DNA of 64,000 nt from Psychrobacter vallis (lineage in GTDB: Bacteria; Pseudomonadota; Gammaproteobacteria; Pseudomonadales; Moraxellaceae), in contig NZ_CAJHBU010000007.1 of assembly GCF_904846715.1 (NCBI RefSeq), forward strand, positions 1-64,000, written 5' to 3'. Below are positions 33,133-42,606 of the stretch, in pieces. Position numbers and translations under genes: made by a program. The notes beneath the pieces are model-generated. The model did not search any database. It was given only the letters and a program-made list of their open reading frames with translations, and had not been told where the DNA came from. Each line of letters opens with the position of its first letter. The stretch's first letter is position 1.

Positions 33133-34569
33133 TTAATCAACCGTCAGACTATTTGATGACACAACTGTTAGCTGATTAACCAACGCAATAAAATGTTCAC
33201 CGCGAGCCACGTAGCCACTATATTGATCAAAACTGGCACAAGCTGGGGACAATAACACCGCTTGCACTTGTGATAAGCTGCTTTTGGTCACTTGTTGGAC
33301 AGTCGCCAACGCGTTTTCTAAAGTCTGGCACTGATGTAACGCCACGTCATCGCTGATTTTAGCAGCCCGTAGATGCTGTTCAATCTGCTGAGCATCTTCA
33401 CCAATAAACAGCACTTGGCTCACATACTGATTGATAAAAGGGGTCAACTCGCCAAATTGTTGACCTTTGCCCTGCCCGCCCAAAATCAATAACAATTTGC
33501 CGTCTTTTGGCGCATAGACTGCGCCTAGCCCTTCGATGGCCGCCATAGTCGAGCCAATATTAGTACCTTTTGAATCATTAAAGTAATCAATCCCAGCAGC
33601 ACTTGCCACATATTGGCAACGATGCTCAAGGCCAGTGAACTGCTGTAAGGTCTCTAACATACTGGCAAGTGGTAAGCCAACCAGCCCGCCCAGCGCTAAC
33701 GCTGCTTGCGCATTGAGCAAATTATGACGGCCTTTAATCAACAGTTTGTCTGCCGATAGTAGCCTTTCTGTACCGTGCGCAAGATAAATCTGGCCTTCAG
33801 GATCAGTGATGAGACCATATTGACCTTTATCAGGAGCATGAATGCCTGTGCTCACTCTCGGCAAATTGTCGGCGACCAACGGGCGAGTCAAAGCGTCTTC
33901 GCGATTAATAACCACGGACTTAGCACCTTGAAAGATACGATGCTTGGCTTGATGGTAACCGAGCATATCACCATGACGATCTAAATGATCGGGCGACATA
34001 TTCAGAACCGTCGCCACCTGCGCGCCCAAATTGGTCACAGTTTCTAGCTGGAAGCTGGATAGCTCAAGTACCGCCAATTCCATATCGGTATTGTCAAGCA
34101 AGGTCAGTGCTGGCACGCCAATATTGCCACCGACGCCGACATTAACTCCCGCATCAGCAGCCATTTGCCCAACCAATGTGGTAACCGTGCTTTTGGCATT
34201 AGAACCCGTAATCGCCACTATCGGTACGCTACAGGCTTCACAAAACAGCTGAATATCACTGACGACAGGAATGTTGGCTTGGCGGGCGGCGACAACGGCT
34301 TCGGTAGCAAGAGAGATACCGGGACTGATAATAATACATGCCGCTTGCTGTAGTAGCTCTGCGTCAATCGCCCCAAATTGGCGAATATGGACGTCTGTTG
34401 GCAATTGATCCGCTAAGCGAGGGTTAGCCTGAGCGTCAGTGACTGCTACCTGATAACCTTGATTGGCCAAATAGCGAGCCACTGATAGTCCTGATTGTCC
34501 CAAACCGACCACGACTTGTAGACCACTGCCTTTATGAAGTAAAACGTCTGTTGCAGTATTGGTGGTCAT
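33133..34569 (-). CDS. murD: UDP-N-acetylmuramoyl-L-alanine--D-glutamate ligase
   Basis: Cytoplasmic ATP-dependent Mur ligase adding D-Glu to UDP-MurNAc-L-Ala. The N-terminal Rossmann-type domain (VVGLGQSGLSVARYL), the ATP P-loop (AITGSNAKSTVTTLVGQM), central motifs ELSSFQLETV and NMSPDHLDRHGDM, and the C-terminal DYFNDSKGTNIGSTMAAIEGL and ILGGQGKGQ are present. 478 residues; the P-loop has GSNAKST rather than the common GTNGK(S/T)T, as in other gammaproteobacterial MurD. It starts ftsW's transcription unit on the minus strand. Confidence 0.95.
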   Translation of the reverse strand: MTTNTATDVLLHKGSGLQVVVGLGQSGLSVARYLANQGYQVAVTDAQANPRLADQLPTDVHIRQFGAIDAELLQQAACIIISPGISLATEAVVAARQANIPVVSDIQLFCEACSVPIVAITGSNAKSTVTTLVGQMAADAGVNVGVGGNIGVPALTLLDNTDMELAVLELSSFQLETVTNLGAQVATVLNMSPDHLDRHGDMLGYHQAKHRIFQGAKSVVINREDALTRPLVADNLPRVSTGIHAPDKGQYGLITDPEGQIYLAHGTERLLSADKLLIKGRHNLLNAQAALALGGLVGLPLASMLETLQQFTGLEHRCQYVASAAGIDYFNDSKGTNIGSTMAAIEGLGAVYAPKDGKLLLILGGQGKGQQFGELTPFINQYVSQVLFIGEDAQQIEQHLRAAKISDDVALHQCQTLENALATVQQVTKSSLSQVQAVLLSPACASFDQYSGYVARGEHFIALVNQLTVVSSNSLTVD

Positions 34570-35250
34570 GTTTATTCCTTCTATTGAACGGGCGAAATGG
34601 CAGCCAACAAACCTATTGTGTCAACAAGCTAAGCGATGCCGTTAAGATGAGAAGCATCATAACGGTATCGTTCAGATTTCGGTACTGGTTTTTTATGACT
34701 TTGTGCTATTATGCGCCTGTTTTTATATTAAATTGCTAATGCTATAATAGCCGCCTCAATTTGTATGGGGCTGGCTATTTAATCAAGCATTTTAGTTTAG
34801 CATGTTGTTACATGCATCGCGCTATTGTCACCTTTTTTTGATGACGGTTCGCCTTGTGATAATGCTATATCAAGCGAATGCTATATCAAACGATGGCTTT
34901 TATTTGCCAGATGATCTTATCACCCTCTATTACAGCAAGTTATTGCTGACGCTATAAACGATTGTAGGTGCTATTTTCAACCACCTTACGTTCACAGTCT
35001 GTTTTAAACCATATTTTTAAGTCATTTCACTGAATTTATCATCGTATTTATTATTGATGAGGGTATTGGTGATACCAGCAAGTAAAGCAGTAGACACACT
35101 GATTATTGACCGTTAACAATTCAAGGCCACAACATGATGCCATGCATGTTGCCGCAAAACAAAGATGGAGCGCTATTTTTGTAGCGATGCAATCATTTTA
35201 TGAATGAGTAATGATTACTTTTTTTGCCACTAACCCTATGCAGTGTATTT
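34570..35250. other. divergent intergenic region murD/sulP
   Basis: About 680 bp with no supportable gene. A direct repeat AATGCTATATCAA(A/G)CGA occurs twice at about 34861-34894. Promoters of murD and sulP must lie here but cannot be singled out. Confidence 0.4.
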
Positions 35251-36750
35251 ATGACATCTTTTATTGATAACTTACGTGACGAGTGGTTTTCCAATGTTCG
35301 CGGTGACGTTTTGTCAGGTTTGGTCGTCGCACTGGCCTTGATTCCTGAAGCCATTGCTTTCTCTATCATCGCTGGCGTTGACCCAAAAGTCGGCTTGTAT
35401 GCTTCATTTTGTATCGCCGTGGTGATTAGTTTTGTCGGTGGCCGCCCAGGCATGATTTCGGCGGCGACAGGGGCGATGGCGTTGGTGATGGTCGATTTGG
35501 TCGCCGAGCATGGCTTGCAGTATCTACTGGCGGCTACTTTATTGTGCGGTGCTATTCAGGTCGTGATGGGCGTCTTAAAGCTCGGTAATTTGATGCGCTT
35601 TGTCTCCCGCTCAGTGGTCATTGGTTTTGTCAATGCACTGGCGATATTGATATTTGTCGCGCAACTACCAGAGCTTAACCCCTTGACCGAGCGTGTCGGC
35701 ATGACCGTTTATATCATGACAGCCGCTGGTTTGGCGATTATTTACCTGTTCCCACTTATTCCCAAAATCGGTCGCGTGATTCCTTCACCGCTTATCTGTA
35801 TCGTTGGATTGACCGCCGTCGCGATGTACATGAATCTTGATATTCGTAACGTCGGTAGCATGGGCGATTTGCCAGATTCGCTACCTATGTTTTTGCTGCC
35901 TGACATTCCTTTAAACCTAAATACCTTGCTGATCATCGCGCCTTATTCAATCGCGCTGGCCATCGTTGGTTTGTTAGAATCTATGATGACGGCGACAATC
36001 GTTGATGAATTAACTGATACGTCCAGTGATAAAAACCGCGAGTGTCGTGGCCAAGGTATCGCCAACGTGGTATCGGGTTTCTTTGGTGGTATGGCAGGTT
36101 GTGCGATGATTGGTCAATCGATGATCAATGTCAAATCTGGCGGACGGACACGCCTATCTACTTTGATGGCAGGGGTTGTCTTGCTAATTATGGTGGTGTT
36201 CTTAAGTGAATGGGTCAGCCAAATTCCAATGGCAGCACTGGTTGCTGTGATGATTATGGTGTCAATCGGTACATTTAACTGGCAATCTATTCGCGAGTTT
36301 AAAACGCATCCCATGTCATTTAACATCGTTATGTTAGCGACCGTCTTGACCACGGTCTTTACCCACAATTTGGCATACGGTGTGGGTGTGGGTGTACTGC
36401 TATCTGCTCTGGCATTTGCCAATAAAATTGGTCAGTTTTTAACCATATTTAGCGAGTATGATGACAGTAGTAATAGCCGCTATTATTACGTGCAAGGGCA
36501 AGTTTTCTTCGCTTCTACGACGCAGTTTTTGGGCAGCTTTGATACCAAAGAAGCATTGGACAGCATCCAAATCGATGTCAGTCAAGCGCATTTTTGGGAC
36601 ATAAGCGCCGTTGATACGTTAGACAAATTGGTCATGCGCTTGCAACGTGAAGGCATTGATGTCAAAGTGATAGGACTCAACAATGCGAGCCGAACGTTAA
36701 TCGATCGCTTCTCTGTCCATGATCGCCGCGATATTGGCCTGCTGGATTAA
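35251..36750 (+). CDS. SulP family anion transporter with STAS domain
   Basis: Inner-membrane carrier of the SulP/SLC26 family, which moves sulfate or bicarbonate, often with Na+ (BicA-like). The SulP signature is [22 protein letters not shown]; 10-14 membrane segments follow, with [16 protein letters not shown]; a cytoplasmic STAS domain (about residues 415-499) ends in [19 protein letters not shown]. The frame opens at a TTG at 35224; the ATG at 35251 (499 residues) is preferred. A universal stress protein follows 161 bp downstream, an association seen in related genera. Confidence 0.9.
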   Translation: MTSFIDNLRDEWFSNVRGDVLSGLVVALALIPEAIAFSIIAGVDPKVGLYASFCIAVVISFVGGRPGMISAATGAMALVMVDLVAEHGLQYLLAATLLCGAIQVVMGVLKLGNLMRFVSRSVVIGFVNALAILIFVAQLPELNPLTERVGMTVYIMTAAGLAIIYLFPLIPKIGRVIPSPLICIVGLTAVAMYMNLDIRNVGSMGDLPDSLPMFLLPDIPLNLNTLLIIAPYSIALAIVGLLESMMTATIVDELTDTSSDKNRECRGQGIANVVSGFFGGMAGCAMIGQSMINVKSGGRTRLSTLMAGVVLLIMVVFLSEWVSQIPMAALVAVMIMVSIGTFNWQSIREFKTHPMSFNIVMLATVLTTVFTHNLAYGVGVGVLLSALAFANKIGQFLTIFSEYDDSSNSRYYYVQGQVFFASTTQFLGSFDTKEALDSIQIDVSQAHFWDISAVDTLDKLVMRLQREGIDVKVIGLNNASRTLIDRFSVHDRRDIGLLD

Positions 36751-36911
36751 ATAAAACCGCGTCTACGTACCAAGCTGACGTTGATTCATGATTCATGAAT
36801 GAATAGTTGTATAAACAGCTGCCTTGGCACAGAAAATTGGGCATGAGCATCGCCACCTCGTCTTTGAGCTAAGTAGCTGTCTTTTTATTATTGGAATGAT
36901 GTGATGATCTT

Positions 36912-37766
36912 ATGAGTAATTTAAAGCCAGATAGTGTGATTGCCTGTTTAGACTGCCCTGATCATGTGCAAGCCGTATTAGAGGCAAGCATGTGGGCTTC
37001 GATTCGTCTACAAGCACCGGTGGGTCTGTTGCACTCTGCACCCAACTTGCAGCAAAGAGCCGCTGTAAACTATTCTGGCTGCCTCAATATCAATGATGAA
37101 AACACCTTGCTCGAACAGTTTACGACCAAAGAGCATGTAAATAATTGCCAACTAAAATCCCAAGGCAAATTGTTACTACATCAAGCCACAACCTATTGCA
37201 CGCAGCAGCAGCATAAAATTAAAACCTATACCTTGCATCGTCATGAGAATCTCAATCAAAGTATTGATTACGTCGATGACAAAGCGCAATTGATCGTCAT
37301 CGGTCACCATGTCACTTGCAAATCCACTTTGAGTCAACTTATTAGAGTCAGCCACTGCCCCATTTTGGTGACTCATGCACCATTTTTGCCCCCTACTAAT
37401 GCGCTATTTGCCTTTGATAACAGTCCAACGTCCCATAAACTGCTTAACTGGCTGTGTAAAACGTCACTCATTCGAGCTTTGACCGTTCATATTGTCATGG
37501 TGGGTAAAGACAACTCTGAAAATTGCGACGCCCTGCGCGAAGCTTATGCTCGGCTCAAGCAAGCGGGTATCAAGTCCAAAAAAGCCCTACTAGACTGCCG
37601 TGACGTAACAGCTGCCTTAAATTATTATCAAAATGAGAATAATATAGGTCTGCTGATGACAGGTGCCTTTGGCCAATCGCGTCTGCACGAACTGCTAAAA
37701 GGTAGCGACACAAAAAAACTCCTAGGCAGTACCAAAACTCCGCACCTCCTCTTTCCCAAAGCCTAA
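36912..37766 (+). CDS. universal stress protein, tandem UspA domains
   Basis: A 284-residue protein with two UspA-like halves: residues 1-155 (ending LIVIGHHVTCKSTLSQLIRVSHCPILVTH) and 160-284 (TNALFAFDNSPTSHKLLNWL to LLMTGAFGQSRLHELLKGSDTKKLLG...PHLLFPKA). The second half keeps a G-x2-G-x9-G-(S/T)-type nucleotide pattern (TGAFGQSRLHELLKGSDT). It follows the SulP transporter, so it may sense or regulate the transporter's state; that role is inference. Confidence 0.85.
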   Translation: MSNLKPDSVIACLDCPDHVQAVLEASMWASIRLQAPVGLLHSAPNLQQRAAVNYSGCLNINDENTLLEQFTTKEHVNNCQLKSQGKLLLHQATTYCTQQQHKIKTYTLHRHENLNQSIDYVDDKAQLIVIGHHVTCKSTLSQLIRVSHCPILVTHAPFLPPTNALFAFDNSPTSHKLLNWLCKTSLIRALTVHIVMVGKDNSENCDALREAYARLKQAGIKSKKALLDCRDVTAALNYYQNENNIGLLMTGAFGQSRLHELLKGSDTKKLLGSTKTPHLLFPKA

Positions 37767-38109
37767 GTGGCTTATAGCGTTACGCTCTCTATTCGAGCGC
37801 AGAACGCCAACGCCAATATCAGGCTTTGGCGCTTGCTACTGTTTTGCGCTGCATCTCTCTCATACTTTTCGTCATACCAATCTGTCTACTTAGGTTAGCA
37901 AATCATCACATGAAATACATGGATAGCGCCCCCAAGCACCTAAAAAGTTGGTTATAATAAAGTTTTCATTGGTTTAACGCCAAAGGTTGATTCACATTAT
38001 CTATGCTTATGGTGGCGACTTTTATCGTCACAGCATAGACAGTATTGCGGCTATTATTATCGTCATTTTTAAACAAATAAATCCAATCTTACCTACCCCC
38101 TTGAGTAAA
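37767..38109. other. intergenic region before glnK
   Basis: No gene is seen. A small inverted region GCCAACGCCAATATCAGGCTTTGGCGC lies at about 37808-37834 and could be part of a terminator for the stress protein, but without a T-run. Confidence 0.35.
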
Positions 38110-38548
<439 letters not shown>

Positions 38549-38625
38549 AGCGCAAGGCCAACCTATAGACACAACATTAGAGATCTACCGATAGCTGTAT
38601 TGCATCAATTCAAGGGGGAATTAAT

Positions 38626-39888
38626 ATGCAGAATCAAATCTTCGAGCTCCAGTACGCACTTGATACGTTTTACTTTTTGATATGTGGGGCGCTAGTCATG
38701 TGGATGGCAGCGGGCTTCACTATGTTAGAAGCTGGTCTGGTTCGTTCAAAAAACACGGTTGAGATTTTAACCAAAAACATCGCGCTCTTTGCTACTGCTT
38801 GTACCATGTACATGATATGCGGTTATGCGATTATGTATGGCGGTGATTTATTTTTGAGTGGTATTGCAGGCAATGAGACATTGGTAGAGGACGCGTTAGC
38901 CGCTTCTGCTGAAAATGGCTTCGGCGGTGATTCTGTTTATTCTGCTGCATCTGATTTTTTCTTCCAAGTCGTATTTGTCGCAACCTGTATGTCTATCGTA
39001 TCTGGGGCTGTGGCTGAGCGCATGAAGCTTTGGTCGTTTTTACTCTTTGCTGTGGTCATGACTGGGGTGATTTACCCACTAGAAGGCAGCTGGACTTGGG
39101 GCGGCAAAGACGTTTTTGGCTTATTTAATCTTGGCGATTTAGGATTTTCTGATTTTGCAGGTTCTGGTATTGTCCATATGGCAGGGGCGGCAGCCGCTCT
39201 ATCAGGTGTATTGCTATTAGGCGCACGTAAGGGTAAGTATGGCCCTAAAGGTGAAATACGCGCTATTCAAGGGGCAAACTTACCATTAGCAGCGCTCGGT
39301 ACTCTCATATTGTGGATGGGCTGGTTTGGCTTTAATGGTGGTTCTGTACTCAAGCTTGGGGACATTGCCAGCGCCAACTCAGTGGCTATGGTGTTTTTGA
39401 ATACCAATGCAGCAGCAGCAGGCGGTGCCATTGGCGCGTTATTGTTGGCTCGTCTGATTTTTGGTAAAGCTGATTTAACAATGCTCTTAAATGGTGCACT
39501 TGCAGGATTGGTTGCCATCACGGCAGAACCCTCTACGCCTTCTGCATTGCAAGCGACGCTTTTTGGTTTAGTCGCTGGTGTTATCGTTGTGCTCTCTATT
39601 CTGGCATTAGACAAAATAAAAATAGATGATCCAGTCGGAGCGATTTCAGTTCATGGTGTGGTTGGTCTGTTCGGGCTACTTATCGTACCGATTACTAATC
39701 CAGCGGCATCGTTTGTAGGACAGATTGCTGGTGCTGCTACTATTTTTGTTTGGGTATTCGTGGCAAGCTTAATCGTTTGGGCAATTATCAAAGCTGTCAT
39801 TGGCCTACGTCTATCTGAAGAAGATGAATATGAAGGGGCTGATCTTGCCGAATGTGGTATGGAAGCATATCCAGAGTTCGGTAGATAA
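38626..39888 (+). CDS. amtB: ammonium transporter
   Basis: Inner-membrane ammonium channel of 420 residues with eleven membrane helices. The twin-His pore is present in SGIVHMAGAAAALSG and AISVHGVVGLFGLL; the conserved Asp is in DFAGSGIVH; GWFGFNGGS is conserved. No cleaved signal peptide is obvious, whereas E. coli AmtB has one. An AAGGGGGAATTAAT ribosome binding site precedes the ATG. It is cotranscribed with glnK 77 bp upstream. Confidence 0.96.
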   Translation: MQNQIFELQYALDTFYFLICGALVMWMAAGFTMLEAGLVRSKNTVEILTKNIALFATACTMYMICGYAIMYGGDLFLSGIAGNETLVEDALAASAENGFGGDSVYSAASDFFFQVVFVATCMSIVSGAVAERMKLWSFLLFAVVMTGVIYPLEGSWTWGGKDVFGLFNLGDLGFSDFAGSGIVHMAGAAAALSGVLLLGARKGKYGPKGEIRAIQGANLPLAALGTLILWMGWFGFNGGSVLKLGDIASANSVAMVFLNTNAAAAGGAIGALLLARLIFGKADLTMLLNGALAGLVAITAEPSTPSALQATLFGLVAGVIVVLSILALDKIKIDDPVGAISVHGVVGLFGLLIVPITNPAASFVGQIAGAATIFVWVFVASLIVWAIIKAVIGLRLSEEDEYEGADLAECGMEAYPEFGR

Positions 39889-39901
39889 ATACATCGAACC
39901 T

Positions 39902-40020
39902 TATAGTCAATTTCAAATAGAACAGAACCATTATATTTCAACGCGGAACTGGTATAAATTTTTCTGGCTTACTGTGCCTGCGCAGCTCGATGCTACAAAA
40001 AATTCATTCCAATTCCGCTG
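39902..40020. repeat. dispersed intergenic repeat, TATAGTC family
   Basis: Starts TATAGTCAATTTCAAATAG and contains the core CTGTGCCTGCGCAGCTCGATG between AAATTTTT and AAAAAATT, matching the copy at 16.1 kb with few changes. It is non-coding and lies between amtB and its terminator. The right boundary is uncertain. Confidence 0.7.
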
Positions 40021-40064
40021 ACTCGTTTTTATACTAAGCTCAATATCGTTAAAATTGATCTAAG

Positions 40065-40104
40065 AAAAATCCCGCAAAACCTTTCGGTAATGCGGGATTT
40101 TTTT
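40065..40104. terminator. bidirectional terminator
   Basis: AAAAATCCCGCA and TGCGGGATTTTTTT pair around a 14-nt loop. It serves amtB and the convergent DUF2147 gene. Confidence 0.9.
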
Positions 40105-40137
40105 GAACTATAATTAATATTCAAAAAAGCGATGGAT

Positions 40138-40521
40138 TTATTTCTTTTTCCACTGCTGGCTACGTGAGAATGGACCGATGTAACCTTTAATATTTAGCGT
40201 GTTACCGCTTAGCGTTGCGGTCATACGATAGTCTTTGCCTTTTGCTGGGTCAGTAATCGTACCCCCACTATATTTACCACCGCCATCAGATTTCAGACCT
40301 TTGATGACCGTCGTACCAACGTGCTGTTTGCCTTTAGCAGTATTAGCAGCAATAAGTGTACCGGTTAATACGCCATTTGATTCAGTGATCTTTACCGTAC
40401 CTTTTGGCTGACCTTCATCAAACGTCTGCCAAGTAGTATTGGCTAGCGGATCAGCAGCAAATGCCATACTGGCCAAACTGATACCAGCAACTGCTAACGT
40501 GGTTTTTGTGAATAATTTCAT
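40138..40521 (-). CDS. DUF2147 family secreted protein
   Basis: A 127-residue exported protein. Signal peptide MKLFTKTTLAVAGISLASMA with cleavage near FAADP. The mature part has the DUF2147 layout: W-x-T-x-(D/E) (NTTWQTFDEGQPKGTVKI), then GGTITDPAKGKDYRMTATLSGNTLNIKGYIG and RSQQW. Function unknown; the family is common in the envelope of gammaproteobacteria. A clear GGGAG ribosome binding site precedes the ATG. Confidence 0.85.
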   Translation of the reverse strand: MKLFTKTTLAVAGISLASMAFAADPLANTTWQTFDEGQPKGTVKITESNGVLTGTLIAANTAKGKQHVGTTVIKGLKSDGGGKYSGGTITDPAKGKDYRMTATLSGNTLNIKGYIGPFSRSQQWKKK

Positions 40522-40782
40522 AAATTGACTCCCTTCATATAATGATGATGCGAAACAGTATGTTTCTGATGTTCTATGCTTATCCTTTGCTAGAATCTTT
40601 TATTACAAGCGTTGCGATTTTATGCTGTTTAGAAGCACATTATCGCAATGGCTTATAAGCTTTTTTTCAAAGACTTGCGCGACATAAGCGATGTCTTGCC
40701 TCATTATAAGCAATTTTTAGATTTTACCTAGTAATTTTTTTATACTTTATTATTTCCATAAAAATAAAACCATATCAAAGAG

Positions 40783-41070
40783 TTACAGGAAAGGATTGTC
40801 GATATTTTTACCCGATTGGTCATCATTTTCTTTTGACTTGACCTCATTATTACTATAAAGGTTATGAGGAATATCACGAGAAAAGTCACGAGTTTGAAAG
40901 GCTTGCATAATTTCAGTCGTGAGTTTGTGCAACTGATGGGCTTGCTGATAGCCAGAAGCGTCTAAAGTCAGTTCCATATCACCGTATATGATAATTTTGT
41001 CTTCTTGATTCTCAATGACCAGCTCACCTATTTGCATGCTTTGGTGATTGTTGGCAAATGGTTCAATCAT
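40783..41070 (-). CDS. hypothetical protein, 95 residues
   Basis: A cytosolic protein of unknown family. The first ~60 residues look folded (QIGELVIENQEDKIIIYGDMELTLD, in parts), followed by a helix (YQQAHQLHKLTTEIMQAFQTRD) and a charged, probably disordered tail. An AAAGGGATAACCAA ribosome binding site precedes the ATG. It precedes the nuclease gene on the opposite side of a short gap with no overlap. Confidence 0.7.
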   Translation of the reverse strand: MIEPFANNHQSMQIGELVIENQEDKIIIYGDMELTLDASGYQQAHQLHKLTTEIMQAFQTRDFSRDIPHNLYSNNEVKSKENDDQSGKNIDNPFL

Positions 41071-41143
41071 TTGGTTATCCCTTTTATTAACAGCCTTTTA
41101 CATGATGTTTTATAGCGTCCACGTTTAGTCACCCAATGAATCT

Positions 41144-42037
41144 TTATGCTCGTAGTTGTGCCAATAACCATTCAAAAATGGCAAAAACAAATAACATCCA
41201 AGCAGGCTCTTCTATTGTGGCATCAGGTAGATCCGAGCTCTCACCTGCCTTTAAGGGCAGTGCAAATGCCTGTGTTTTGGTTTTGGCATCTAATACAGGT
41301 AGCACATCAACACCAATCTCGGTGGCCAATTCATCGATGCTGATGACTTCTATGCGTTCTGATTCATCATTTGGTGCATAATAGACCCCAGCTTGATTGA
41401 TCGCTGGGATATAAACTGCTTTAAAGAAATGACTAGGAACGAGTACGCGGTCAGCCAATTGCTTGGTTTTTTTATCGGTAAATGCCACACCTGTGACCGT
41501 ATAAACCTCACCATACTGCTGGGTCAAATAGCGGGTAGCAGACTCGATATTGCGCCAGATATAACGGTTGTTGCGTGGTGACTGGGGGGCAATATTGGCC
41601 AAACTAAAGCTATCATACTGTTGGCTACGCGTTGCCATATCCGCATTTGGCGCCAAATGCCCACGGTCATAGCCAGAACCTGAATAATCGGACAATGAGG
41701 CACGCATCGATTGTGGCAATCTGCTTTCTTCATGAAAGCTGTCTTCGCGGTCTATTTGCTTGGCTTGTTGTAGACGATCACGGTTCAAATACTCTGCCGA
41801 CCAAAGTGGCGTACGTGACACACCCGAATACATAACGGCAAAGCCATCCATGCACAGCGCTTGCGTTTGATTGCTGAGCTTGGTATTGATAAATTCAGGA
41901 TAAACACCGCCGTAAAAAGATTGGCTGCACTGGGTAAAGTCATCCGCGTGCGCTGATGTCAGACCGATAACAGCGGTCATCGCTGCCATTATTATGCTGT
42001 TTTTTAAATCGTATTTGAGCTTACCGAAACTTATCAT
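41144..42037 (-). CDS. DNA/RNA non-specific endonuclease, secreted
   Basis: Beta-beta-alpha metal nuclease of the NUC1/NucA family. Signal peptide of about 31 residues ending at TSAHADD. The catalytic motif is DRGH (124-127) in GYDRGHLAPNAD, followed by the conserved metal-binding Asn in NIAPQSPRNNRYIW. 297 residues. The C-terminus is hydrophobic (WMLFVFAIFEWLLAQLRA), perhaps a membrane anchor. It would digest extracellular or periplasmic nucleic acid for nutrient or uptake purposes; that role is inference. Confidence 0.9.
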   Translation of the reverse strand: MISFGKLKYDLKNSIIMAAMTAVIGLTSAHADDFTQCSQSFYGGVYPEFINTKLSNQTQALCMDGFAVMYSGVSRTPLWSAEYLNRDRLQQAKQIDREDSFHEESRLPQSMRASLSDYSGSGYDRGHLAPNADMATRSQQYDSFSLANIAPQSPRNNRYIWRNIESATRYLTQQYGEVYTVTGVAFTDKKTKQLADRVLVPSHFFKAVYIPAINQAGVYYAPNDESERIEVISIDELATEIGVDVLPVLDAKTKTQAFALPLKAGESSDLPDATIEEPAWMLFVFAIFEWLLAQLRA

Positions 42038-42165
42038 TTAACTTTCAACCATCGATACTTGTTATTGCCTATACGCTATCCTAGCAGGCGTCTGCAAATA
42101 AAGAAAGATGGCGTGCAAGTCGTGACATTCTAAATGGTATCGGCTATACTAGGCCGTTCAAAAAC

Positions 42166-42256
42166 GGTGAAGTGGGTGAGTGGCTGAAACCGCACGCCTG
42201 GAAAGTGTGTATACGTTAATCGCGTATCGAGGGTTCGAATCCCTCCTTCACCGCCA
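42166..42256 (+). tRNA. tRNA-Ser (anticodon GGA)
   Basis: Acceptor arms GGTGAAG and CTTCACC pair; the anticodon loop is CTGGAAA with anticodon GGA; a long variable arm (GTATACG...CGTATC) marks a class II serine tRNA; the T arm is GAGGGTTCGAATCCCTC. Discriminator G and encoded CCA end at 42256. A terminator follows. Confidence 0.97.
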
Positions 42257-42326
42257 ATCTTAGTTATTCTCTGCTTTCCTATCTTGTCCTACCCTATCCC
42301 AAAAACCCCTTAAGCCCTTTATAAAT

Positions 42327-42347
42327 AACGCTTCTAGCGTTTTTTTT
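42327..42347 (+). terminator. terminator after tRNA-Ser
   Basis: AACGCT-tct-AGCGTT followed by eight T's, 70 bp after the tRNA. Confidence 0.8.
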
Positions 42348-42401
42348 ATGCCTGTTGTTTTCCCAAGCTATCAGAACATAACCCACCTATACCGTGGCTT
42401 G

Positions 42402-42441
42402 TGTTGGTCTATTATTCATATACACCTAAATTAGACCAACA
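42402..42441. repeat. 10-bp inverted repeat at the RHS junction
   Basis: TGTTGGTCTA at 42402-42411 and TAGACCAACA at 42432-42441 are exact inverses with a 20-bp spacer, right at the point where RHS coding sequence begins. It may mark a recombination junction; GACTTAGACCAACAAACC a few bases on repeats the same word. Confidence 0.6.
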
Positions 42442-42606
42442 TTCTATCTAGAATTATATGACTTAGACCAACAAACCAAAGAGGGACAAGTCACCACCTA
42501 CCGTTATGATAACAATGACCGTCTGACACAAGAAACAGGAGCAAGAACCGCCAGCTATACCTATGACAAGCAAGGCAACACCCTAGCGCAAAACGTCAAT
42601 GGGCAA
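42430..42606 (+). pseudogene. upstream in-frame RHS sequence without a start
   Basis: From 42430 the frame of the RHS gene is open but has no usable start. It reads as RHS/YD repeats (TYRYDNNDRLTQETG, then SYTYDKQGNTLAQNVNGQ). This shows that the RHS gene has lost its 5' part, whose usual length is over 1000 residues. Confidence 0.75.
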
